Shown here in pieces: positions 43,042 to 49,694 of a stretch of 49,694 bases of DNA. The notes beneath the pieces are model-generated. The model had not been told where the DNA came from. It made no database searches and saw only the letters and a list, made by a program, of their open reading frames with translations. A program made the translations under genes and the position numbers. Every line of letters begins with the position of its first letter. The stretch's first letter is position 1. This DNA comes from a bacterium (GTDB taxonomy: Bacteria; Planctomycetota; UBA1135; GCA-002686595), in contig JAUIDW010000006.1 in NCBI GenBank assembly GCA_030428395.1, positions 1 to 49,694 of the forward strand, given 5' to 3'.

Positions 43042-43896
43042 TCAGGTCGCGACGCCGTCCCCCCCGTGGCGGGTCACGCCTCCGAGGGGGATCTGGAACA
43101 GCCGGGCCGCGGTCCTCCAGGCGACGTTCTGGAGCTGCTCGGGCGTGAAGTCCAGCTCGCCGAGCAGCCGCACGTAGGGCTTCATGTGGACCAGCGGCCA
43201 GTCGCTCCCGTACATGAGCTGGCGGCCGGGATCGCCCATGTAGGTGATCATGTCCTTGAGCCGCATCGCGACGTAGCGCTCGAAGTCGTAGGTGAACTCC
43301 CCCAGGGTCAGGCCCGAGATGTCCGCGTAGACGTTGTCGTTCTTGTACAGCACCTCGGCCGCGTCCTGGAACCAGGGGTTGCCGAGGTGGCACATGACGA
43401 ACTTGACGTCGGGATAGTCGACCGCGACGTCGTCGACGAGCAGGGGGTGGGCCATCCGGACCTTGGCCGTCTTCGAGTACGTGTCCCCGGTGTGGATCAT
43501 GACCGGCACGTCGTGCTTGGCGGCGATCCGGAACACGGTCTCGAGCGAGGGGTCGTTGATGGGGTAGTGGTCGTAGCCGGGGTAGAGCTTGACGCCCTTG
43601 ACCAGCCCGTCGCGGATCCGCTCCTCCAGGCCGAACAGGTCCGTGCGGCTCTCGCCCCGCCAGCGGAGCCCCTCGACCAGCGTCGTCCGCGAGTCCATGG
43701 CCAGGAACTCGAGCAGCTCCTCGACGCTCGGCCGGTCCAGGTCGACCTTGTAGGACGTGATGACGACCGCGTGGTCGACGCCGATCTCCTCCATCTTCGC
43801 GAACAGCTCCTGAGCGTGCTCGACGGTGGGGCGCCGCGTGGACTCGTGGTAGTTGTTCAGGTGAACGTGGCAGTCGATGAGCCGCTCGGGTTGCAT
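43042..43896 (-). CDS. Amidohydrolase family (amidohydrolase_2) metal-dependent hydrolase
   Basis: A 284-residue TIM-barrel hydrolase of the amidohydrolase_2 family (ACMSD/uracil-DNA-independent, PF04909-like). The metal-site H-x-H is at residues 10-12 (D-C-H-V-H). K-L-Y-P-G-Y (strand 4 area), I-H-T-G-D, C-H-L-G-N-P-W and the catalytic Asp in Y-G-S-D-W-P are all present, so it should bind one divalent metal. No signal peptide: a cytoplasmic enzyme. The ATG at 43896 must be right because the HxH motif is so close to it, yet it has no ribosome site. A TACCAT box ends exactly six bases before it, implying a leaderless mRNA. It is divergent from the CobW-type GTPase gene, 22 bases away. Substrate unknown; decarboxylation or amide hydrolysis are both possible. 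Confidence 0.9.
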   Translation of the reverse strand: MQPERLIDCHVHLNNYHESTRRPTVEHAQELFAKMEEIGVDHAVVITSYKVDLDRPSVEELLEFLAMDSRTTLVEGLRWRGESRTDLFGLEERIRDGLVKGVKLYPGYDHYPINDPSLETVFRIAAKHDVPVMIHTGDTYSKTAKVRMAHPLLVDDVAVDYPDVKFVMCHLGNPWFQDAAEVLYKNDNVYADISGLTLGEFTYDFERYVAMRLKDMITYMGDPGRQLMYGSDWPLVHMKPYVRLLGELDFTPEQLQNVAWRTAARLFQIPLGGVTRHGGDGVAT

Positions 43897-43902
43897 GGCC
43901 GA

Positions 43903-43912
43903 ATGGTAGCCT
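43903..43912. promoter_or_regulatory. Overlapping divergent -10 boxes (likely leaderless, bidirectional)
   Basis: The ten bases ATGGTAGCCT contain TACCAT on the minus strand (43908-43903) and TAGCCT on the plus strand (43907-43912, within TGGTAGCCT). Each ends six bases before a start codon (ATG at 43896, GTG at 43919). Confidence 0.5.
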
Positions 43913-43918
43913 GACGAC

Positions 43919-44956
43919 GTGGCGAGCGACGCACCCGTCCCCGTGCACGTCCTGACCGGCTTCCTCGGAAGCGGCAAGACCACGCTGCTCGGGTCGCTCC
44001 TGCGCAGGCCGCGCGGCGAGCGCCTGGCCGCGGTGGTCAACGAGGTCGGCGCGCTGGCGCTCGAACCGGGGACGTACGAGCTCGTCGACGAGGACCTGTG
44101 GACCCTCGCGTCGGGCTGCCTGTGCTGCGCGCGCCGCGCCGAGCTGCACGAGTCGATGGACCGCGTCCTGGCGCACCGACCCTCCCGCATCGTGCTCGAG
44201 ACCAGCGGGCTCGCCGACCCCGGCCCGATCCTCCACGCGTTCGCCACGGACCCGAGGCTGGTGGAGCGCGTGCGCCTCGCCGGCGTCGTGACGGTCGTGG
44301 ACGCCCTCCGCGCCGAGGACCTGCTCGCGACCCAGCCCGAGGCCGTGCGCCAGCTCGAGCTCGCGGACCGCGTCGTCCTGAGCAAGCCCGACCTCGCGCC
44401 CCACAGGCTCGACGGCGTGCGCGAGCTGCTCTCGGCGGCGGCCCCGGGCTGCGACGTGCGCGTCGCCCTGCACGGCGAGGTCGACCCGGACTGGCTCCTC
44501 GGCGCACCCGCGCTCGCGCGCCTGACCGCCTGGGGGGACGCGCACTCCTGGCTGCACCACGAGCCCACGCTGCGCGCCGCGGGCGCGTTCTCCACCCGCA
44601 CCGTGCGGGTCGACCACCCGGTCGACCTGGACGTCCTCGTGCTGTGGACGAGGCTCGTCACCCAGCTGGACGGCCCGCGCCTGCTCCGGATCAAGATGCT
44701 CCTCGAGGACGCGGGCACGGGCGCGACCTTCGCGCTCCAGGCAGCCGGCCGCCTGGTCTCGCCGCCCCGGAGGCTCGCCGCCCGCCCCGGGGGACTGCGC
44801 GGCCTGCACGCCGTGCTCGTGGAGCGCGGCCTCGGCGAACCCGGCCTCGAACGGCTGGTCGAGTCCCTCCACTCGGCGGCGAACGCCACGCCGGCACCCC
44901 GCGGAGCAGCGCGTCGGGTCCCGGCGGAGCGCACGCCCCGGACGCCGGCTCGCTAG
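43919..44956 (+). CDS. CobW/COG0523 family G3E GTPase (metal chaperone)
   Basis: A 345-residue G3E-family GTPase. Walker A is G-F-L-G-S-G-K-T-T (residues 14-22). The metal-binding C-L-C-C motif (Cys67, Cys69, Cys70) of COG0523 metallochaperones is intact. E-T-S-G-L-A-D-P (94-101) and the base-recognition S-K-P-D (155-158) follow. A CobW C-terminal domain occupies about 205-320, and the tail is short and basic, without the His-rich stretch found in some zinc chaperones. GTG at 43919 lacks a ribosome site and lies six bases after TGGTAGCCT, suggesting a leaderless message. It is divergent from a metal-dependent amidohydrolase, which is a reasonable candidate client. The metal (zinc, cobalt or other) cannot be told. 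Confidence 0.92.
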   Translation: MASDAPVPVHVLTGFLGSGKTTLLGSLLRRPRGERLAAVVNEVGALALEPGTYELVDEDLWTLASGCLCCARRAELHESMDRVLAHRPSRIVLETSGLADPGPILHAFATDPRLVERVRLAGVVTVVDALRAEDLLATQPEAVRQLELADRVVLSKPDLAPHRLDGVRELLSAAAPGCDVRVALHGEVDPDWLLGAPALARLTAWGDAHSWLHHEPTLRAAGAFSTRTVRVDHPVDLDVLVLWTRLVTQLDGPRLLRIKMLLEDAGTGATFALQAAGRLVSPPRRLAARPGGLRGLHAVLVERGLGEPGLERLVESLHSAANATPAPRGAARRVPAERTPRTPAR

Positions 44957-45042
44957 CCGACGTCGCCGCGCACGACGTTCCGGCGGCGCCCGCGATCCGG
45001 GCCCCGCCTCGCCGATCTCTCGGTCCGCCAGCGCGCCGCGCC

Positions 45043-45051
45043 TGGTACGGT
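45043..45051 (+). promoter_or_regulatory. Extended -10 promoter of the 194-residue lipoprotein
   Basis: TGGTACGGT, 25 bases before the ATG at 45076; the short leader still holds AGGAGGAGG. Confidence 0.55.
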
Positions 45052-45075
45052 CTGCACCGGGGCCAGGAGGAGGAC

Positions 45076-45660
45076 ATGGCGCGATCCACGATCCGATCAC
45101 GGGGGACCGATCCCGCCTCCCGCGGAGACGCGGCGAGTGCTCGCCCGCTTCGCCGTGAGCCGCGCGAAGCGCCTCGGACCGGCAGCGGGAGGAACCGCCG
45201 GAGTCGCCGGACCCTCTGGATCCTCTGCGCGGCGATCGGCCTGGCCGCCGCGGGTTGCGATCCGCTGTACGGCATCAACCGCCACGCGCTCCTGCCCTCG
45301 CTCCCGGACCTGTCCTGTGTCGAGACCGCGATCCGGTCGGTCCCCGGGGTCGGTGCGGTGCGGAGGGAGAGCGAGGAGGGCGGACGGCCGATCACCTGGA
45401 CGGGGATCCAGGCGCCGGATCGCAACCACTACTTCCACTACGAGGTCGGACCCTGGAGCGCGAGTCTCCTCCTCTCCGTCGACCACGCGGGCGAGGTGGA
45501 GCTGTCGCAGCACCTCGTCCAGCTGGGCGAGCCGATGCCGCAGGAAGCGGTCGACACGGTGCGGCCCGTCATGGTGCAGATCGAGCGAGCCCTGGCCGAG
45601 CGCTGCGGCGTCGAGCCCCTGGGCGGCGCCATCGAGGAACACCGCTCCGGCGTGGACTGA
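45076..45660 (+). CDS. Small lipoprotein of unknown function
   Basis: A 194-residue predicted lipoprotein. ATG at 45076 follows AGGAGGAGGAC. An unusually long, Arg-rich N-terminus (about 45 residues) precedes the hydrophobic core and an L-A-A-A-G-C lipobox, with Cys61 as the lipid site. The mature part (about 134 residues) contains a conserved-looking S-C-V-E-T-A-I-R-S-V-P-G-V segment and ends with a second cysteine region R-C-G-V-E-P-L. It may form a single alpha/beta domain; I do not recognise it. Its own extended -10 promoter lies just upstream and a 7-bp hairpin follows the stop. A shorter start is possible given the long basic leader. Confidence 0.8.
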   Translation: MARSTIRSRGTDPASRGDAASARPLRREPREAPRTGSGRNRRSRRTLWILCAAIGLAAAGCDPLYGINRHALLPSLPDLSCVETAIRSVPGVGAVRRESEEGGRPITWTGIQAPDRNHYFHYEVGPWSASLLLSVDHAGEVELSQHLVQLGEPMPQEAVDTVRPVMVQIERALAERCGVEPLGGAIEEHRSGVD

Positions 45661-45680
45661 CGGCGCCAGCCGGCGCTCGC

Positions 45681-45698
45681 TCGCCCGCCCTCGGGCGA
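45681..45698 (+). terminator. Hairpin after the small lipoprotein gene
   Basis: TCGCCCG, CCCT loop, CGGGCGA, 20 bases after the stop. No T-run. Confidence 0.5.
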
Positions 45699-45777
45699 GG
45701 CGGCCACCTCTTCCCGGTGGGCGAAGGCGGCACCTGGAGCGAGCACGGCCGAGGCCCCGGGCAAGGCGGGCCGCAGC

Positions 45778-45786
45778 TGGTATCGT
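45778..45786 (+). promoter_or_regulatory. Extended -10 promoter of the TPR membrane protein gene
   Basis: TGGTATCGT, 55 bases before the ATG at 45841. Confidence 0.5.
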
Positions 45787-45840
45787 CGCAGGGACCCCGA
45801 CGGGCGCGAGGGCCCTGCGGGGTTCCAGGAGGAGTTCAGC

Positions 45841-47130
45841 ATGAGAGCGCTGGTGGTGGCCGGCTGCGTCTTGATCGTCTGCGCGCAGCCGTTGCGTGCG
45901 GAGCGGCCTTCCGGCTCGCGCGCCGTGGTCGTCGGCGTGTTGCCCGTGGAGTACCACGGCGGGGAGGAGACCGGGTTCCTCCGGCCGCTCGTGACCCGCA
46001 GCCTCGAGACCTACGACATGCGCGTCGAGGCCGTCGACCGCGCCGGCGGCGACCTCCAGGGCGTGTTCGCCGAGCACCCGCGGGTCGACGTCCTCGTCGA
46101 CGCGGCGGTCTTCGGCGCCGGCGACGCGCAGGAGGTGCGCGTCCGGATCACGTGGCGCTCGGGTCGGGACCACGACCTGGTGACGCAGGGCGCGAAGGCT
46201 CCACAGGACGCCGTTCCGGCCATCGTCCAGCAGGTCGCCGGGGAGACGTCGCTGAGGAGCATCCTGGAGCAGCGGCGGGAGGGGGCCCTCGAGTTGCTCG
46301 AGCGGGGGATCGACGACCCCGACCTCCTCGTCGAGTGCCTCGTGATCGCCGGCCTGTCGGCCCGCGAGGACGGGGACCTGGCGCGGGCCGAGGAGCTGTT
46401 CGAGCAGGCCATCCAGGTCCGTCCCGGGGACGCGCTGCTGCACTTCGACCTGGCGATGGTCCACAAGCAGGCGGGCGACGAGGAGGCCAAGCGCGCCGCG
46501 CTGGAGCGGGCGTACTCCCTCGACCCCGGTGAGGAGGCGGTGAGCATCGCCGTCGGCAACGACGCGCTCGGGCGGGGCGACTTCGACGAGGCGATCGCCC
46601 AGTACGAGCGCTGGCTCGACTCGGAGGGCTCCTCCGCCCTCGTGAGGTGGAACCTGGCCGTGGCCCGCGTCCGCCAGGGGCGCTTCGACGAGGCGCGCGC
46701 ACGGCTGGACGAGATCCCGGCGACGTCGCCCTACTTCCCCGACGCGCGCGCCTGGTCCGAGCGCCTCGCCCGGCGGCCCGCGAAGCCCGGCGAGCGCCTG
46801 CGGACGAGCGTGTTCGCGACCCTGGGACTGCCCGCCGGCTTCGGCGAGACGTTGCTGACGGTCACGTTCGCGCTGGCCCTCGCCGGGTTCATCTGGAAGC
46901 GCAAGCCCCGCGAGGGCGAGGATCGGACCGGCCTGGAGCTGGGGGGAGTGAAGCTGCCGCGCCCGGACGACCCCCGCCTGTGGAGGGTCGCCGGTCCCGT
47001 CCTGTTCGCCGCCAGCGTCCTGCTGTTCGTCCCGCTGCTGAGCGTCTCCCCGGACCCCGAGGCCCCGGTGCTCGAGGCCGGGACGGGCCGCGACGCCGGG
47101 AGCTTCGCGCACACCGCGTCCCGGCGCTGA
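45841..47130 (+). CDS. TPR protein with signal peptide and C-terminal membrane segments
   Basis: A 429-residue protein. ATG at 45841 follows GGAGGAG. Residues 1-20 are a signal peptide ending L-R-A. Residues 28-145 form an alpha/beta domain (V-V-V-G-V-L-P-V-E-Y...V-D-V-L-V-D-A-A-V-F-G) of unknown family. Four TPR units follow (about 160-305), for example A-R-A-E-E-L-F-E-Q-A-I-Q-V-R-P-G-D and A-I-A-Q-Y-E-R-W-L-D. Two hydrophobic helices (about 335-350 and 385-405) flank a short loop containing K-R-K-P-R-E-G-E, so the C-terminal part is likely membrane-embedded with that basic loop in the cytoplasm. It has its own extended -10 promoter. A structural or assembly role in the envelope is inferred. 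Confidence 0.85.
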   Translation: MRALVVAGCVLIVCAQPLRAERPSGSRAVVVGVLPVEYHGGEETGFLRPLVTRSLETYDMRVEAVDRAGGDLQGVFAEHPRVDVLVDAAVFGAGDAQEVRVRITWRSGRDHDLVTQGAKAPQDAVPAIVQQVAGETSLRSILEQRREGALELLERGIDDPDLLVECLVIAGLSAREDGDLARAEELFEQAIQVRPGDALLHFDLAMVHKQAGDEEAKRAALERAYSLDPGEEAVSIAVGNDALGRGDFDEAIAQYERWLDSEGSSALVRWNLAVARVRQGRFDEARARLDEIPATSPYFPDARAWSERLARRPAKPGERLRTSVFATLGLPAGFGETLLTVTFALALAGFIWKRKPREGEDRTGLELGGVKLPRPDDPRLWRVAGPVLFAASVLLFVPLLSVSPDPEAPVLEAGTGRDAGSFAHTASRR

Positions 47131-47149
47131 GCTAGCGCGGCCGGTGGTG

Positions 47150-47169
47150 CCGCCGCCCGTCCGCGGCGG
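47150..47169. terminator. Hairpin between convergent genes
   Basis: CCGCCGC, six-base loop, GCGGCGG; a longer alternative pairs GGTGCCGC (47146-47153 region) with GCGGCACC (47176-47183). No T-run. Confidence 0.45.
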
Positions 47170-47214
47170 AACGGCGCGGCACCGTCCTCGCCGCGGCCCG
47201 GGCCGCGCGGCGGC

Positions 47215-49694
47215 TCACCAGCCCAGGCGGTCGATCGGCGCCGCGCCGGGGACCTCGAGCACGCCCGCGCTCGCTGCCGGTCCCGCGAGCGGCCGCGGCC
47301 ACGCGAAGAGCGCCCCCGCGTCGACCACGCCGGCGCGGTCGGCGGTGATCGACACGCCGAGCACCGTCAGCTCGCCCGCCGTGCCCTTGCGGTCGTAGAG
47401 CGCGATGCCCTGGCCGGCCGCCAGGCCCAGGAAGTCCTGCGCCACGGCGTCGGGAGCCGCGAGCGCGGCGTCCGGCGCGGTCGCGCCGGCGAGCACGGGT
47501 CCGCCGCGCCAGAGGTAGATCGCCCCGGCGTCCTGGACACCGCCCGCCTCGGCGAAGCGCGCGCCGACGACCGCGTCGAGCCAGCCGTCGCCGTCGGCGT
47601 CGGCGACCTGGAGCGCCTGGCCCGCGGAGAGGCCGAGCTGGTCTCCCGCGAGCGCGTCCGGGACGGCGAGCGTGGCCACGGGCGTCGGCGTCCCGGCGAG
47701 GCCCGGACCGCCGGTCCAGAGCTGGAGCTCGCCCGCGTCGGCCGCGGCGGCGTCGACCTGGTAGCCGAGCGCGAGCACGTCGAGCCGCCCGTCGCCGGTC
47801 AGGTCCGCGAGCAGCACCCCGAGCCCCGAGGCTCGCCCGAGCTGGTCGACCGGGCTCGGCGTGGCGTTCCGCAGCCGACTCCAGGGCAGCACGTCGCCCA
47901 CGAGCGACGCGCCGCCGCGCCACACCTGCACCGACCCCGCGCCGGTGGCCGGCGGCACCAGCGCTGCCGGCGTGACGGTGACCACGTCCTCGACCCCGTC
48001 TCCGTCCAGGTCGGCGAACTGGAGATCGCCGAAGCCGTCGAGCGAGTTGGCGTTCGTCACGCGCAGGGTCGCGGTGGGGGCGAGGTCCCCGACGAGGCCC
48101 GCGCCGCCGGTCCAGACGTGCACCCGCCGCACCGACGACGAGAGGATCTCGTTGCCGGTGGCCGCGACCACGTCGAGCACGCCGTCGCCGGTCACGTCGA
48201 CCAGTCGCACGCCCTGACCCGGGCCGCTGCCGAGGGCGTCGTAGGTCTGCGCGCCGGGCACGGTCAGGGTCGCGGTGGGTGCCGTGAGCGCGCCCAGCCC
48301 GCCGCCTCCGGCCCAGGCGTACACCGCGCCCGCCCGCGTCACGCCGCCGATCCGCGCGTGCTGGGCCCCGGCCACGACGTCGAGCACGCCGTCGCCGGTG
48401 ACGTCGCCGGTCCAGAACCCGCGGCCGGAGCTGCCGGTGAGCCGGTCGTCGAAAGAGGCGCCCGGGACCGTGAGCGCCGCCCACTCGGTCACGTCGCCCG
48501 CGAGCGCTGCGCCGCCGAGCCACACGTACAGGACGCCACCCCCGCTCGCCACGCCGTTGGCGTCGGCCCAGGGCGCGGCCGCGAGCACGTCCGCCACGCC
48601 GTCGCCGGACACGTCGGCGACCTGCAACGGCAGCGGCGCCGGCGTGCCGGACGGCTGGCCGAGCGGCGCCATCGGAGTCGGCTGCGACACGGAGAGCGTC
48701 GCGGTCGGGGCGGCGAGCTCGGGCCACTCGCCGCGCCCGGGCCACACGTACACGCGGCCCTGCAGGCCGCCGGCGAAGCTCGAGATCGCCACGACGTCGC
48801 GCACGCCGTCGCCGGTGACGTCGGCGGCGATCACCGGCTGGCCCGCGACCGATCCGAGCCGGTCCTGCGGCGCGGCGTCCGGCGCGGCGAGCAACGACGT
48901 GACGTCGGTCCTGCCCGCGAGCTGCGGCCCGCCGGCCCAGAGCGCCACGGCTCCCGCGGACGGCACCCCGCGCACGTCGGCGCCCGGCGCGCCGGCCACG
49001 ACGTCGAGCACGCCGTCGCCGGTCACGTCCACGAGCTGGACCCCCTGTCCGCCCGACGAGCCGAGCCACGCGAACGGGTCCGAGTCGCCCCACACCAGGA
49101 TCGCGGACGGCTCGCGGGTCCCGGTGAAGCCGGGCGCACCGAACCACACGTACACGGCGCCGGTCGCGGGAGCCGGGTCGCTGCCCGCCGAGGCGTTCTG
49201 CGCGGCGACGACGACGTCGAGCCGCCCGTCGCCGTTCACGTCGCCGAGCTGGATGCCCTGTCCCGAGGCCTCGCCCAGCCGGTCGTGGCCCGCGCCGCCG
49301 GAGTGCACGAGCGTCGCGTCCGGCGCGCCAACGGGTTCGCGGTGCCCGAGCCACACGTACACGGCGCCCGCGTCGGTGCGCCCGCCGGCGTCCGCCAGCC
49401 GCGCGCCGGCCACGACGTCGAGGGCCCCGTCGCCGTCGAGGTCGCCGATCCGCACCGCGTCGTGCTCGACGAGGCCCGTGACGCGGACGTGGGCCGTGGC
49501 CCGCGCGCTCCGCCCGCCCGCGTCGACCGCCTCGAACTGGAGGTGCTGCAGCCCCCCGGCCGTCCGCGGCACGCGCCAGCGGACCTCGGACTCCGCCGCG
49601 CCCGCCGCCCCGTGCACCGGGTGGAAGACGAGCCCCGGCAACGGGTTGCGCAGCCGCAGCGTGACGGCGTCGCCCTCCGGGTCGCAGGCCGCCA
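47215..49694 (-). CDS. Large secreted FG-GAP/VCBS protein (5' end outside window)
   Basis: About 825 residues are visible and the frame is still open at the right edge, so the start and any signal peptide are missing. The first visible residues (C-D-P-E-G-D-A-V-T-L-R-L) are the start of a cadherin/Ig-like unit common in large exoproteins. Ten FG-GAP/VCBS units follow, each with a calcium-type loop such as D-V-T-G-D-G-V-L-D-V-V-A-G-A and a strand G-A-V-Y-V-W-L-G. An eleventh unit is degenerate: its loop reads D-R-K-G-T-A-G-E. Unit spacing is about 72 residues, different from the 54-residue repeats of the other FG-GAP proteins, so this is another lineage. It ends with a short Pro/Ala tail and no four-cysteine module. 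Confidence 0.9.
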   Translation of the reverse strand, partial: AACDPEGDAVTLRLRNPLPGLVFHPVHGAAGAAESEVRWRVPRTAGGLQHLQFEAVDAGGRSARATAHVRVTGLVEHDAVRIGDLDGDGALDVVAGARLADAGGRTDAGAVYVWLGHREPVGAPDATLVHSGGAGHDRLGEASGQGIQLGDVNGDGRLDVVVAAQNASAGSDPAPATGAVYVWFGAPGFTGTREPSAILVWGDSDPFAWLGSSGGQGVQLVDVTGDGVLDVVAGAPGADVRGVPSAGAVALWAGGPQLAGRTDVTSLLAAPDAAPQDRLGSVAGQPVIAADVTGDGVRDVVAISSFAGGLQGRVYVWPGRGEWPELAAPTATLSVSQPTPMAPLGQPSGTPAPLPLQVADVSGDGVADVLAAAPWADANGVASGGGVLYVWLGGAALAGDVTEWAALTVPGASFDDRLTGSSGRGFWTGDVTGDGVLDVVAGAQHARIGGVTRAGAVYAWAGGGGLGALTAPTATLTVPGAQTYDALGSGPGQGVRLVDVTGDGVLDVVAATGNEILSSSVRRVHVWTGGAGLVGDLAPTATLRVTNANSLDGFGDLQFADLDGDGVEDVVTVTPAALVPPATGAGSVQVWRGGASLVGDVLPWSRLRNATPSPVDQLGRASGLGVLLADLTGDGRLDVLALGYQVDAAAADAGELQLWTGGPGLAGTPTPVATLAVPDALAGDQLGLSAGQALQVADADGDGWLDAVVGARFAEAGGVQDAGAIYLWRGGPVLAGATAPDAALAAPDAVAQDFLGLAAGQGIALYDRKGTAGELTVLGVSITADRAGVVDAGALFAWPRPLAGPAASAGVLEVPGAAPIDRLGW

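Noticed and set aside
47132-49354. 740-residue minus-strand frame overlapping the right-edge FG-GAP gene
   Set aside because: Arg-rich shadow of the FG-GAP repeats; the repeats themselves are in the other frame.
1-49694. CRISPR arrays, tRNA and rRNA genes
   Set aside because: No regularly spaced direct repeats and no tRNA T-arm or rRNA-like stretches seen on either strand. The tandem repeats present are protein-coding propeller blades.

Overview
This is a very GC-rich window (most stretches look above 70% G+C) that reads as the chromosome of a planctomycete-like bacterium. That assignment is inferred from gene content: several secreted FG-GAP/VCBS beta-propeller proteins, an ASPIC/UnbV (CRTAC1-type) lipoprotein beside a TPR protein, a formylglycine sulfatase, a DWG-type Ser/Thr kinase with a TPR tail beside an ECF sigma factor, an NxxGxxAF-repeat protein and several 'choice-of-anchor' style exoproteins. 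I see no rRNA, tRNA, CRISPR array, prophage or intact insertion sequence. I count 31 protein genes; two run off the window (a sulfatase at the left edge, an FG-GAP protein at the right edge).

Layout. 1-7.0 kb, minus strand: sulfatase, a seven-blade FG-GAP protein in an operon with an NxxGxxAF protein, a WD40-like protein, and a SRPBCC + membrane-protein gene pair. 7.2-16.8 kb: ychF, FG-GAP protein 2, a convergent jelly-roll protein, an exported Old Yellow Enzyme, an orphan TAXI-type binding protein, FG-GAP protein 3 and a small NTF2-like membrane-anchored protein. 16.9-23.98 kb: an OFA-like MFS transporter, then an ankyrin membrane protein translationally coupled to a Ser/Thr kinase, meeting an ECF sigma factor end to end. 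24-26 kb: a lower-GC patch with one lipoprotein and about 1.1 kb of unexplained DNA. 26-40 kb: large secreted proteins, including a PDZ/carboxypeptidase-regulatory-like protein, a beta-lactamase-fold hydrolase with a TPR tail, a TolB-like propeller, a W-rich propeller and a beta-helix protein. 40-47 kb: the TPR/CRTAC1 pair, an amidohydrolase divergent from a CobW-type GTPase, a lipoprotein and a TPR membrane protein. 47.2 kb to the edge: a large FG-GAP protein.

The main theme is export: well over half of the genes carry a signal peptide, lipobox or single N-terminal anchor. The most interesting protein signal is a ~138-residue, four-cysteine C-terminal module that ends four proteins with three unrelated N-terminal architectures. 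It looks like a portable sorting, anchoring or capping domain. The most interesting DNA signals are (i) a recurrent extended -10 promoter word, TGGTANNNT, upstream of many genes; (ii) an apparently leaderless bidirectional promoter of only 22 bp between the amidohydrolase and CobW-family genes; (iii) strong GC hairpins without a U-tract at gene ends, including five of the six convergent junctions; and (iv) two identical 10-bp palindromes bracketing one promoter.

Start codons were chosen by Shine-Dalgarno fit, signal-peptide shape and promoter position. Uncertain ones are marked.
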